The notes under the pieces: model-generated
The model's input: only the letters and a program-made list of their open reading frames with translations
Databases searched by the model: none
What the model was told of the DNA's origin: nothing
Source: Nitrospiraceae bacterium
GTDB taxonomy: Bacteria > Nitrospirota > Nitrospiria > Nitrospirales > Nitrospiraceae
Length of the DNA stretch: 35,503 nt
Assembly (NCBI GenBank): GCA_900299245.1
Contig: OMJA01000236.1
Location: 1-35,503 of the forward strand
Direction of reading: 5' to 3'
Translations under genes and position numbers: made by a program
Shown: in pieces, positions 18,114 to 27,185 of the stretch
Position numbering within the stretch: the stretch's first letter is position 1
Layout of the letters: each line of letters starts with the position of its first letter

Positions 18114-20447
18114 TTACGACTTCATTTGACGCTCGATCCCGAGCTTTTTCATCCGCGCTTCGAGTGTCGTGGGTTTCAGGCCGAGGATGGCGGCGGCTCC
18201 TTTGGGGCCGCTCACGCGCCAGTTGGTCTGTTCGAGCACGTCGAGAATATGTTGCCGTTCGACCTCGTCAAGCGTGAGCGGCTTTCCCTGGCTGGCTTTG
18301 GCAGCTGAAGGAGACAGCCAGTCGATCGGTTCCAGCTCGGGCCCTTCGCTCAAAATCACCGCCCGTTCGATCACATGTTCCAGCTCACGGATGTTGCCCC
18401 GCCATGGATACCGCTGCAGCGCCGTCATCATCCGCTCGGGAATCTTTGTGATCTTCTTGCCGAAGCTCGCGGCGAACTTTCTGACGAAATACTGGACCAG
18501 CAGCGGAAGATCGCCCTCGCGCTCACGCAACGGCGGCACATGGATCGGGAAGACGTTGAGCCGGTAATAGAGATCGGGCCGGTACTGGCCGGATTTCGAC
18601 AGCGACTCGAGATCGCGATTGGTCGCTGCGATCACCCGCACATTCACTTTGAAGGTCTGTGTCCCGCCGACCCGTTCGAACTCGCCTTCCTGCAGGACAC
18701 GCAGCAGCTTTGATTGCAGATTGAGCGGCAACTCGCCGATCTCGTCGAGAAAGATCGTGCCCTTGTCGGCAACTTCGAAACGGCCCATTTTTCGGGTGAG
18801 CGCACCGGTGAAGGCGCCTTTCTCGTGGCCGAAGAATTCGCTCTCGATCAGGCCGGCTGGAATTGCGGCGCAGTTCACCTTCACAATCGGCTTGCTCTTG
18901 CGGGGGCTCAAGTTGTGAATCGCGCGGGCAATCAGTTCCTTGCCCGTGCCGGTTTCACCGGTAATGAGAACCGTCGAATCGGTCGGCGCCACCCGCTCCA
19001 CATTTTTCAAGACCTTCTTCAGCGTGGTGGAAGAGCCGATCAACTCCTCGAAGTTGTGGCTGCCCTTGATTTCCTCCTGCAGATAGACGGCCTGGGCTTC
19101 GAGCCGCGCCTTCTCCTGTTCCATCAACACCTGCTCGGTGATGTCGACGAACATCGTGCGGGTGTAGGTGCCGCTTGGATCGGGGCGCGACCACCAGCGG
19201 ATCCAGAGCGGCTTCCCGTTGTCCTTGCGCCGCAGTTCGAGGATCACGCCGCTCGTATCGACGCCCTTACCGATCGAGTCGAACGCTTCCTTCAGCCGCC
19301 GCTGGGCGTCGGGCGTGTCGGGGATGAACGACTTCCCGTACGTGCCGTCTACTTCCTCCGCCGTGATACCGAGCGTCCTCAACGCCGTTTTGTTGGCGCG
19401 GATGAATCTGGAGTCCAGCCCCTCGTTCACATGCGCGATCGGGGCTTCGTCGAACAGATCGTGCAGACGGGCTTCGTCGTCCTTCAGCTGCCGTTCCATC
19501 TGGACCCGTTCGAGTTCCGCTCCGGCCCGCGCCCCGAACACTTTGAACACGGAAAGATCGAGCTGGGCCAGCTCCATGCGCTTCGTATCCATCACTGCGA
19601 GATGTCCCAGGATCTGCCCGCTCGCGCTCGTCACCGGAATCGCCAGATAGCTTTCGACGTGAATCTCCTCCAGTTCTTTCCGGTGGAGCGGGAACCGGTC
19701 GGCCACCTTTTCCGCGCAGTGATATAGCTCGCCCGCCAGAACGAGCTCGCACGGGGTATGGGCGATGGCATATTCGAAATTCGGTTCGAAGCGTTCTCCG
19801 GACCAGAAGGCGAGCGTCCGTACTTTGGAGCGGTCAGCGCAGAATTCGGACACGAAGGCATAGCGGACGTCGAGCACCTTGGCCAGTTGCTGGACCAGTG
19901 CCGGAAAGAACTGTTCGCCGACCTTTGCCTCAACACCTTCGACAATCTGGCGGAGCGCCGCGCTCGTTTTGGCCAGAGCCTCGCTTCGTTCCGCCACCTG
20001 CCGTTCCAGCGAAGCCTGCGAATCTCTCAGCCGCTGTTCGGCCTGTTTGAGCTCCGTCACATCGCGAGATACGGCGAGCAACCGGTCCGGCTTGCCGTGT
20101 TGATCGAGTATGGGACTGACGGAGACATCCCACCATTTCGGGGTCTTCGTCTGTGTCGTCGCGAAGAAGCCGGTGAAGTGGCCGACCCGACCCTGGCGCG
20201 CCACCTCGACGGCGGCCTGAGCATTGGTCTTGTCGGCACCAGCCCAGAAGTCTACCCAGGGTGAGCCGACGAGCGGGGCGAAGTCGCAGATCTCCAAGGG
20301 CGTCATGCCGTGGGCGTTCATCGAGAGGAGGCGGCCGTCGAGGTCGAGGAGTTTGATACAGTCGCGGCTGCTGGCAATGAGCCGTGCCGCGAACTCTTCG
20401 CTGCGTCGCAGCGCTTCTTCAAGATCGGGAGATGACATCGCGCTCAT
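18114..20447 (-). CDS. Sigma54-dependent enhancer-binding regulator (PAS-GAF-PAS-AAA+-HTH)
   Basis: [21 protein letters not shown] (Walker A), [16 protein letters not shown] (GAFTGA), [12 protein letters not shown] (Walker B), C-terminal Fis-like [26 protein letters not shown]-terminal PAS/GAF-like regions. Confidence 0.95.
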   Translation of the reverse strand: MSAMSSPDLEEALRRSEEFAARLIASSRDCIKLLDLDGRLLSMNAHGMTPLEICDFAPLVGSPWVDFWAGADKTNAQAAVEVARQGRVGHFTGFFATTQTKTPKWWDVSVSPILDQHGKPDRLLAVSRDVTELKQAEQRLRDSQASLERQVAERSEALAKTSAALRQIVEGVEAKVGEQFFPALVQQLAKVLDVRYAFVSEFCADRSKVRTLAFWSGERFEPNFEYAIAHTPCELVLAGELYHCAEKVADRFPLHRKELEEIHVESYLAIPVTSASGQILGHLAVMDTKRMELAQLDLSVFKVFGARAGAELERVQMERQLKDDEARLHDLFDEAPIAHVNEGLDSRFIRANKTALRTLGITAEEVDGTYGKSFIPDTPDAQRRLKEAFDSIGKGVDTSGVILELRRKDNGKPLWIRWWSRPDPSGTYTRTMFVDITEQVLMEQEKARLEAQAVYLQEEIKGSHNFEELIGSSTTLKKVLKNVERVAPTDSTVLITGETGTGKELIARAIHNLSPRKSKPIVKVNCAAIPAGLIESEFFGHEKGAFTGALTRKMGRFEVADKGTIFLDEIGELPLNLQSKLLRVLQEGEFERVGGTQTFKVNVRVIAATNRDLESLSKSGQYRPDLYYRLNVFPIHVPPLREREGDLPLLVQYFVRKFAASFGKKITKIPERMMTALQRYPWRGNIRELEHVIERAVILSEGPELEPIDWLSPSAAKASQGKPLTLDEVERQHILDVLEQTNWRVSGPKGAAAILGLKPTTLEARMKKLGIERQMKS

Positions 20448-20620
20448 CCAGTGAGAGGCGCCAGAGGCTGGAAAACCGGGGAGAAGTCTAGCACCGGAGG
20501 GAAAGAGCCGCAACTATAGGGATAATGCGGCAAAGTCTCCGCATCATTGTGATGAGGATTTCGCTGATAGAGTCCGCGCACCGTTGACTCTTCCCCATTG
20601 ACGCCGTAGCGTAGAGCCCC

Positions 20621-20830
20621 ATGAAGACATTTGGAGTGGCTCTCCTCGCGGCAATCCTCGGTTATATCGTCGGGCTGTTCGGGACGATGGCCTCGATTGA
20701 ACTCTTCTCCTCCAATCAGCACGACAAATCTCTTGAAGCCGCGATGACCGGCGCGTTTGCCGGTGGGCCATTGATCGCGGTGATTTCCGTGATCGGGATC
20801 CTCGCCCTCAGGCGAAAACGGAGTTCGTGA
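20621..20830 (+). CDS. Small hypothetical membrane protein
   Basis: 69-aa ORF with two hydrophobic segments. Confidence 0.6.
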   Translation: MKTFGVALLAAILGYIVGLFGTMASIELFSSNQHDKSLEAAMTGAFAGGPLIAVISVIGILALRRKRSS

Positions 20831-20950
20831 TCGGCGCTCGTTCGTCCCTTAGTCCGCACCAAGCTCTTCTCACTTGTAAGATCTCAGGCCCTCCTCCGAC
20901 TCCTGTGCAGAGAGTGGAATGATCCACCTCACCACTTCAGGAGGGGAGTC

Positions 20951-22000
20951 ATGAAGAAGCAGATGAGACAATTGACGACGTTCGGGTTGATGGCGGCCGT
21001 GGGCTTGGCGGCTCTGTCCGTAGGCTGTGTGTCCGCCAACGCGGAGAGCATGGGCATGAAGAAAGGCCATCGGCTTTTGCTGAAGAGCGCGGTCGAGAAT
21101 GCGGACTACACGGAAGTGACGCTGCCGATTTTCGAGGGACGGCGGAGCGGCGAGACGGTCTGGTTTGTGGTGACTGAGTCATCGGACAAGGCCGACGCCG
21201 TTGCACGCGGGGTGCACTACAGCCCGAAGATGGCGAACGGGAAGGGCACGCTCGCCGTGCAATCGGTGGGGATGGTGAACGGGAAGGTGCAGTTCCTCGG
21301 CAGTGTGGACTTCTCGCCTGAGCGTATCGTGGTGCCGAGCGAGACCGGGTTCCCTCCGAAAGAAGCGAAGCCCGGCGCCATCGGTGAGGCGCTCTACACA
21401 CCCTTGATCCAACTGCCCAACGGGATCGTGTTGAATGCGCCGCAGATCAAGAACAACAGCGGCACGCACGATCGTCTTATCCGCATCGATCTGGAGAAGC
21501 GCACGGCCACCTTCAAAATGACGGACGGATTCTTCGAAGGCCGACGCGTGCATTACACCTCGTTTAACGCGTCCGATCCGGCGATCGCGGCTCTGGAAGC
21601 GGCGAACTATACGCCGAACCTGAAAGCGTTGCCCAACAAGGGTTCGAACGGCCCCGGTTCCGGCTTGACCGGCCTGGCTCCGGTCGTGAACGGGCCGACG
21701 GGCAAGATGAATCCATATCGACAGGGCCTTGCGTCAGCCCTCATGGGTGAAGGCGACCCGCTGAACATCGTGCAGGAGATTCCGTTCGGCGCCCGCGCCC
21801 TGGCCTATAGCCCGATGTGGGATGTCCATGCCACGGTCTGGGCTCAGGTGCCGATGCCGGCCTCCAGTTCCGTTCAACTGACGGACTTCAATGAGGTTGA
21901 GAAGAAGGCCTTCGCCGGCCAGATCTCCGGTCCGGACGGCAAGCCCTGGGGCCCGATCGGCGTGGTCGTGAACTGCCCGATCATCAGCCTCGAAGAATAG
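20951..22000 (+). CDS. Hypothetical secreted protein
   Basis: N-terminal signal peptide MKKQMRQLTTFGLMAAVGLAALSVGCVSANAES; SD ggaggg upstream; 349 aa. Confidence 0.85.
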   Translation: MKKQMRQLTTFGLMAAVGLAALSVGCVSANAESMGMKKGHRLLLKSAVENADYTEVTLPIFEGRRSGETVWFVVTESSDKADAVARGVHYSPKMANGKGTLAVQSVGMVNGKVQFLGSVDFSPERIVVPSETGFPPKEAKPGAIGEALYTPLIQLPNGIVLNAPQIKNNSGTHDRLIRIDLEKRTATFKMTDGFFEGRRVHYTSFNASDPAIAALEAANYTPNLKALPNKGSNGPGSGLTGLAPVVNGPTGKMNPYRQGLASALMGEGDPLNIVQEIPFGARALAYSPMWDVHATVWAQVPMPASSSVQLTDFNEVEKKAFAGQISGPDGKPWGPIGVVVNCPIISLEE

Positions 22001-22021
22001 TCCGGTCGTTTCTTCCTTTTC

Positions 22022-22047
22022 GGGGTACGGCTTCAGAGCCGTACCCC
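22022..22047. other. Perfect 11-bp stem-loop after the secreted-protein gene
   Basis: GGGGTACGGCT-TCAG-AGCCGTACCCC; no U-tract follows on the + strand. Confidence 0.6.
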
Positions 22048-22220
22048 ACATACCTTCGGCTACGCCAATCTCAGACGTTCTCCTGCTCAATACGTGTTGG
22101 CCCGATTCATCTACAGCCCTCACTTATCCACCCATCTCCCTTCTGCGTCCTTTTCCGGAATGCTCCGTCTCTAGGGATAGGCGGGTGAATTCTCTCCCGC
22201 CGCTTACCCAGGAGGTTCCC

Positions 22221-22667
22221 ATGAGACCGCATCTTTCTCTCGATGTTCGTCAGGTTCCGGCATCGGTCGAATTCTACCGGAAGGTGTTCGGCGTGGCGCC
22301 GCAGAAACAAACGGACGACTATGCGAAATTCGACCTGACCGCCCCGGCGCTGAATCTGTCGCTGGTCTCGTCCACCGGCAGAATCAGTTCGGTCGACCAT
22401 CTCGGGATTGAAGTGGATTCGCTCGAAGACATCGCACAGTGGAAATCGCGGCTGCAAACCGCCGGTGTGCTTGAGCGGGTCGAAGACAACACCGCCTGCT
22501 GCTTCGCCAGACAGGACAAACTCTGGTTCACGGATCCCGACGGGAATGCCTGGGAAGTCTTTCTCGTGCATGAGCAACTGGCCGTCGACGGGCCGCTCAG
22601 CCGGACAGGCTGCTGCGTCCCCGCCCATCCCGGCGCCACCCGGGCGGCAACTTGCGCGGCATCCTGA
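22221..22667 (+). CDS. ArsI/CadI-like vicinal-oxygen-chelate (glyoxalase) family protein
   Basis: SLDVRQVPASVEFYRKVFG, DHLGIEVDS, NTACCFARQDKLWFTDPDGNAWEVFLVHEQ; vicinal CC and C-terminal CC/C as in ArsI. Confidence 0.85.
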   Translation: MRPHLSLDVRQVPASVEFYRKVFGVAPQKQTDDYAKFDLTAPALNLSLVSSTGRISSVDHLGIEVDSLEDIAQWKSRLQTAGVLERVEDNTACCFARQDKLWFTDPDGNAWEVFLVHEQLAVDGPLSRTGCCVPAHPGATRAATCAAS

Positions 22668-22707
22668 TGCGCGGTACCGTAGAAAGGCGTCGGTCGGAGG
22701 CGTGATC

Positions 22708-23337
22708 ATGACACCGGATAGGCACGACATCTGGATGGAGGTGCGCGGGCGACTGCGCGCCTTCATCGCCAAGCGAATCGCAGACGATGCGGCGGTTGAC
22801 GACCTGCTCCAGGAGGTCTTCCTGAAGATCCATGACAAGATCGATCAGGTGCAGGATCCCCGCCGCCTGGTTTCCTGGATCTTCACCGTCACACGCCACA
22901 CGATTATCGATTATTACCGGACGTCCCACCGCCATCGTGAACTCCCGGCCGGACTGGCGCCGGACGTGGAAACTCTGATGACGGCGGGAGGGCCGAAGGA
23001 CGAACCGGATGAGCCTCGCCTACAGCTCGCCGGCTGCCTCCGCCCGATGGTGGATCAACTGGCGCCGGAATACCGGGACGCCCTGAAGCTTGTCGAACTC
23101 GACGGGTTGACCCAACAAGCCGCCGCGGCAAAGCTGGGGCTGTCCCTTTCCGGCATGAAATCCCGCGTCCAAAGGGGCCGTCGACAGTTGAAGGCTCTGC
23201 TGCACGGTTGCTGTCTCATTCAACTCGATGCGCGGCACGGAGTTGCCGACGTCACCCTCCGAAATCCTATGGCCGCCCCCTGCGCCCCGCCGGCTCCGAC
23301 GATGCCCGAGCGGCGAGCGGCACGGAAACCGATTTGA
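22708..23337 (+). CDS. SigZ-like ECF sigma factor
   Basis: IWMEVRGRLRAFIAKRIADDAAVDDLLQEVFLKIHDKIDQVQDPRRLVSWIFTVTRHTIIDYYR and C-terminal ALLHGCCLIQLDARHGVADV typical of SigZ. Confidence 0.88.
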   Translation: MTPDRHDIWMEVRGRLRAFIAKRIADDAAVDDLLQEVFLKIHDKIDQVQDPRRLVSWIFTVTRHTIIDYYRTSHRHRELPAGLAPDVETLMTAGGPKDEPDEPRLQLAGCLRPMVDQLAPEYRDALKLVELDGLTQQAAAAKLGLSLSGMKSRVQRGRRQLKALLHGCCLIQLDARHGVADVTLRNPMAAPCAPPAPTMPERRAARKPI

Positions 23338-23410
23338 GGCCCATTGCGCCGGACAGGCCGGGCTTGATAAAGATGAGCCTTACACTTCACTACCGGAGCA
23401 TGTGACGACC

Positions 23411-24073
23411 ATGTCATTCCGATTTTCCCTCCGCCACAATCGCCGTTATCTGACTTATGCGCTGATGAGCCTGTTGCTGATGAGCCTGCTGCCTGCGTCC
23501 TTGCATGCCGCGCGCGGCGCGAACAGCGGGAAGATGGAAGTGCTGCCGTCCCAGAAAGCGGCGCCGGCCGCCGTGTTTCTGGAGGCGCAGGGCTCCGAGG
23601 CGGACTTGCGCCGGCAGCTGCGCCTCAAGACCGGGGTCGTGGAACTGGGTGCCGAGCTTCCGCAAACCCGTTTTTCCGTGGCGCCGGTCGGGACGTTTGG
23701 CTTCGCCCCTCAGCAAGGGCTCGGGCTGGCCCTGGTCTCACAGAGTCCGGACATGCTGTTGGAACGGGCCGCGCCGGCCTCCAACGCCTATGAAATCCAT
23801 AAACTGGCGGATGGCAGCGCGCTGGTCGTAGGCTTTGTGAGCGCGGATCTGAAGCCGCAGCTGACGCCGCAGCTGCGCCCCAAGAATATCCGGCTGTCGC
23901 TCTATTCCAATCAAACCGACAAGGCTTCGCACATTGTCGGCGTTCCCCTCAGCAAACTGGCCGTCGATCAGATGCCGCATCGCCTCGACCCTAAAAATCC
24001 GAACAGCCCGGTCGTATTGGAAATGGATTTGCAAAGCAGCAGCAACCGGCAATCGCCCCACGGGGCACAATAG
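23411..24073 (+). CDS. Hypothetical exported protein
   Basis: Signal-peptide-like N-terminus (YALMSLLLMSLLPASLHAARG); 220 aa; no recognised family. Confidence 0.65.
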   Translation: MSFRFSLRHNRRYLTYALMSLLLMSLLPASLHAARGANSGKMEVLPSQKAAPAAVFLEAQGSEADLRRQLRLKTGVVELGAELPQTRFSVAPVGTFGFAPQQGLGLALVSQSPDMLLERAAPASNAYEIHKLADGSALVVGFVSADLKPQLTPQLRPKNIRLSLYSNQTDKASHIVGVPLSKLAVDQMPHRLDPKNPNSPVVLEMDLQSSSNRQSPHGAQ

Positions 24074-24148
24074 TCCACCGAACGTCCCGCCGAACTCCTC
24101 AGCAGTCGATCGACCGGACCATTCCTAATGGGGTCGAGAGATAGAAAA

Positions 24149-24222
24149 TGGCTGGGGGACTAGGAATCGAACCTAGGTAGCCGGCTCCAAAGGCCGGCGT
24201 CCTACCGCTAGACGATCCCCCA
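24149..24222 (-). tRNA. tRNA-Gln(TTG)
   Basis: Reverse complement TGGGGGATCGTCTAGCGGTAGGACGCCGGCCTTTGGAGCCGGC...; anticodon loop CTTTGGA; CCA encoded. Confidence 0.95.
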
Positions 24223-24271
24223 GCGCGGTACAAATGCGAATGGTAGATCTGAAAGACGGGAGAGAGATTTT

Positions 24272-24345
24272 TGGCTGGGGGACTAGGAATCGAACCTAGG
24301 TAGTCAGATCCAGAGACTGACGTCCTACCGCTAGACGATCCCCCA
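24272..24345 (-). tRNA. tRNA-Gln(CTG)
   Basis: Reverse complement TGGGGGATCGTCTAGCGGTAGGACGTCAGTCTCTGGATCTGAC...; anticodon loop CTCTGGA; CCA encoded. Confidence 0.95.
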
Positions 24346-24419
24346 ACCGACGCACACAGTAATATACGGATCGTGATTTCGTCAAGATCGATGCGGATTT
24401 ATTGGCAGAATTCGGTCGA

Positions 24420-25832
24420 TTACGCCGACGCCCGCTCAAGCCCCCGCCTGAGGCGGAGCAGCGTCCGGTCGCGCCCCAGGACCTCCATGACCTCAAACAG
24501 CCCAGGACTGGCGGTCCTGCCGGTGAGGGCGACACGCACCGGCTGGGCGATCTGGCCCATCTTGATGCCTTCTTCTTCCACAAATTTCTTGAACGACTCT
24601 TCCCAGACCTGCTTCGAAAACGAGGGCAACGCCTCGAACCGCGCGAGCAACTTGCCCAACACCGGCGCAACGGCCGGCGTGAGAAATTTCTTGGCGGCTT
24701 CCTCTTCGAGGAGGACGGAGTCGCCGAAGTAGGGCCGCACCCAGTCCACCATCTCGACCAGGGTCTTCGCCCGTTCCTTCACCAGGACGACCAGCTGCGC
24801 CAGCCATTCGGGTGACACCGCGTTGACCTGGTCCTTGAGACCGGCCTGCACCAACAGCGGAATCAGGGCCTGCGCCACCCGGTCCGGCGGAGTCGTCTTG
24901 ATATATTCGGCGTTGATCCAGAGCAGCTTCTCGGGGTTGAACACGGCCGGGGAGGACTGGACGTTCTTCCAGGAAAACTTTTCGATGAGTTCCTGCCTGG
25001 TGAACAACTCCTGATCCCCGTGGGACCAGCCGAGCCGCACCAGATAATTCACCATCGCCTCGGACAGGTAGCCCATATCCTTGTAGGCCATGATCGAGGT
25101 TGCGCCGTGCCGTTTCGACAGCCGGGACTTGTCCGACCCCAGAATCATCGGCAGGTGGCCGAATTGCGGGACCGGAAACCCCAACGCCTGAAAGATCGGG
25201 ATTTGACGCGGCGTATTCGTCAGATGATCATCCCCGCGGATGACGTGGGTGATGTGCATCAGCGCATCGTCGACCACGACTGAGAAATTGTAGGTCGGAT
25301 AGCCGTTTGAGCGGAGAATGATCAGATCGTCCGCCGCACTGTTGTCGAACGTAATCTTCCCTTTAATCAAATCATCGACCACGATCAGGCCTTCCTGTGG
25401 CGCTTTGAATCGCAACGCCGCGTCACCGGGCGGATTCGTGATCCCGAGAGTCCGGCAACGTCCATCGTATCGGGGCGACAGGCCTTTCGCCTCCGCCTCT
25501 TTACGCCGCGCTTCAAGCTCCTCGGCTTTGCAGACACACCAGTAGGCCTTGCCTTGTTCCAACAGCTGCATGGCGTGGCTGCGATACAGCTCCATGCGCT
25601 CGGTTTGACGAAACGGTCCTTCATCCCAATCGAGTCCCACCCATTTCATGCCCTCGATGATGGCCTGAATGGACTCGTCGGTCGACCGGTCCTGGTCCGT
25701 GTCTTCGATACGGAGCACAAACACCCCCTGCTGCTGCCGTGCATAGAGCCAATTGAACAGGGCGGTCCGGACTCCTCCGATGTGAAGAAACCCGGTCGGA
25801 CTGGGCGCGAAACGGACACGGACTTGAGTCAT
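24420..25832 (-). CDS. gltX: Glutamyl-tRNA synthetase
   Basis: MTQVRVRFAPSPTGFLHIGGVRTALFNWLYAR; KSRLSKRHGATSI; 470 aa. Confidence 0.97.
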   Translation of the reverse strand: MTQVRVRFAPSPTGFLHIGGVRTALFNWLYARQQQGVFVLRIEDTDQDRSTDESIQAIIEGMKWVGLDWDEGPFRQTERMELYRSHAMQLLEQGKAYWCVCKAEELEARRKEAEAKGLSPRYDGRCRTLGITNPPGDAALRFKAPQEGLIVVDDLIKGKITFDNSAADDLIILRSNGYPTYNFSVVVDDALMHITHVIRGDDHLTNTPRQIPIFQALGFPVPQFGHLPMILGSDKSRLSKRHGATSIMAYKDMGYLSEAMVNYLVRLGWSHGDQELFTRQELIEKFSWKNVQSSPAVFNPEKLLWINAEYIKTTPPDRVAQALIPLLVQAGLKDQVNAVSPEWLAQLVVLVKERAKTLVEMVDWVRPYFGDSVLLEEEAAKKFLTPAVAPVLGKLLARFEALPSFSKQVWEESFKKFVEEEGIKMGQIAQPVRVALTGRTASPGLFEVMEVLGRDRTLLRLRRGLERASA

Positions 25833-25937
25833 GCGTTCATCTCATTGTGGGGGTGAAACGGCCGGTATCTATAGCATGCAGGGAAAAGTGTTGTACAGAA
25901 TCAGACCGGTTCTGCTATGAGGTTAGACACCGGTCCT

Positions 25938-26642
25938 ATGGCTGAACTTACCCAACCAGCAGTCGTACTTTCCACCCTCGACCTGACGCCTCATGTGCGG
26001 CAACTGGTCCTTCGCCCTCTGCAGCAAAAGATTGTGTTTCAACCGGGACAGTGGGTCTCGCTGAAACTGCCGGTGGGAAGCAAGCCCCCGCTCAATCGGG
26101 CCTACTCAATGGCCGATCCGTCTTCTCCCTACGGCGAATTGACGCTGGTCTTTGACCGGGTGCCTGGAGGGCTAGGCTCGAACTACCTGTATCAACTGAA
26201 ATCCGGAGACGAGGTTCCGCTCTCCGGCCCCTATGGGAACTTCGTCTTACCGATACCTCTGGATCGTGAACTGCTCTTCATCGCCCGCTATACCGGCCTG
26301 GTCCCGGTTCGTTGCCTGTTGAAGCAACTGGTCGCAGCCCACGCGATCACCTCCGTGCTCCTCATCGCGGTGGCTCCGTCGGAAGACGAGCTGTTATTTC
26401 ATCAGGAATTGCTCACTATGGCCGTTCAATCCCCTTCGTTCCGCTACCTGCCCCTGGTCTCACCGGGCGGAGAAGCAGAAGCGGTGGAGCACACGGTGGC
26501 GATGTTGCGCCCCCTTGTGGAAGTACAACCGAAAGTCATCCCGATGATCAGCGGTACCAAGGAGTTTGTCCGGCCGCTACGTGCGGCATTGATGGGATAC
26601 GGCTACGACCGGAAAGACGTGAAGACGGAAACCTTCGATTAG
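25938..26642 (+). CDS. Ferredoxin-NADP+ reductase-like flavoprotein
   Basis: FQPGQWVSLKLPVGSKPPLNRAYSMADPSSPYGELTLVFDRVPGGLGSNYLYQLKSGDEVPLSGPYGNFVLP: FNR-fold FAD motifs (RxYS and GxxS/T-like). Confidence 0.8.
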   Translation: MAELTQPAVVLSTLDLTPHVRQLVLRPLQQKIVFQPGQWVSLKLPVGSKPPLNRAYSMADPSSPYGELTLVFDRVPGGLGSNYLYQLKSGDEVPLSGPYGNFVLPIPLDRELLFIARYTGLVPVRCLLKQLVAAHAITSVLLIAVAPSEDELLFHQELLTMAVQSPSFRYLPLVSPGGEAEAVEHTVAMLRPLVEVQPKVIPMISGTKEFVRPLRAALMGYGYDRKDVKTETFD

Positions 26643-27055
26643 TGCCCTTCCTTGACGAGATTTTTGTTTACCGCTGGAATTTCCACTACGATGTCTTTCG
26701 TCCCGTTCGGCACACACTGGCAGCCGAGGCGGGACTGCAACGTCGTCATCGGCGCTTCATCCAGCTGATCGTATTCGTCGTCGGTTCCTTCACTACAGCT
26801 CTCCAACCCTTGCTTTACAATCACATGGCAGGTCGAACAGGCACAGACGCCGCCGCACACATGCTCCAGATCCACTCCGTTCGCCATCGCCACGTCCAGA
26901 ATGCTCCCCGGCAGTCCGGTCGGACCATAGGGAATCTTTGCCGGATCAACGGCAACTTTGGTGACCGTGCCGTCCGGCTCCATATACGTGATCGTATAGG
27001 GAGCCCTCGGAAGCTCGTATTCCGTCTTTTCAATATAAGGGTTGGTGCCTCCCAT
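26639..27055 (-). CDS. fdx: 2Fe-2S ferredoxin (ISC-type)
   Basis: VDLEHVCGGVCACSTCHVIVKQGLESCSE...SRLGCQCVPNG: CX5CX2C...C cluster ligands. Confidence 0.88.
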   Translation of the reverse strand: MGGTNPYIEKTEYELPRAPYTITYMEPDGTVTKVAVDPAKIPYGPTGLPGSILDVAMANGVDLEHVCGGVCACSTCHVIVKQGLESCSEGTDDEYDQLDEAPMTTLQSRLGCQCVPNGTKDIVVEIPAVNKNLVKEGH

Positions 27056-27094
27056 GTGCTCGATCCTTTCTCCAGAAAATCTTAGATTCCGCTG

Positions 27095-27124
27095 TTGACA
27101 GCCTTAAAAGTTGCGTGGTATCTT
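27095..27124 (+). promoter_or_regulatory. Sigma70-like promoter upstream of iscR
   Basis: TTGACA (27095-27100), 18-bp spacer, TATCTT (27119-27124). Confidence 0.5.
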
Positions 27125-27136
27125 TAGTCCGACCTT

Positions 27137-27177
27137 ATTGATCGGAGATCATTATAGTCTCCGATCTCATTGATCGG
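27137..27177 (+). promoter_or_regulatory. Symmetric element in the iscR leader (operator or RNA hairpin)
   Basis: GATCGGAGA (27140-27148) / TCTCCGATC (27158-27166), 9-bp inverted repeat; plus direct repeat ATTGATCGG at 27137-27145 and 27169-27177. Confidence 0.55.
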
Positions 27178-27185
27178 CAATAGCC

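Noticed and set aside
18714-19727. 337-aa ORF on the + strand
   Set aside because: Antisense to the sigma54 activator gene; no recognisable domain.
24149-24345. Tandem duplication as a mobile-element scar
   Set aside because: The repeated sequences are two bona fide tRNA-Gln isoacceptors with different anticodons.
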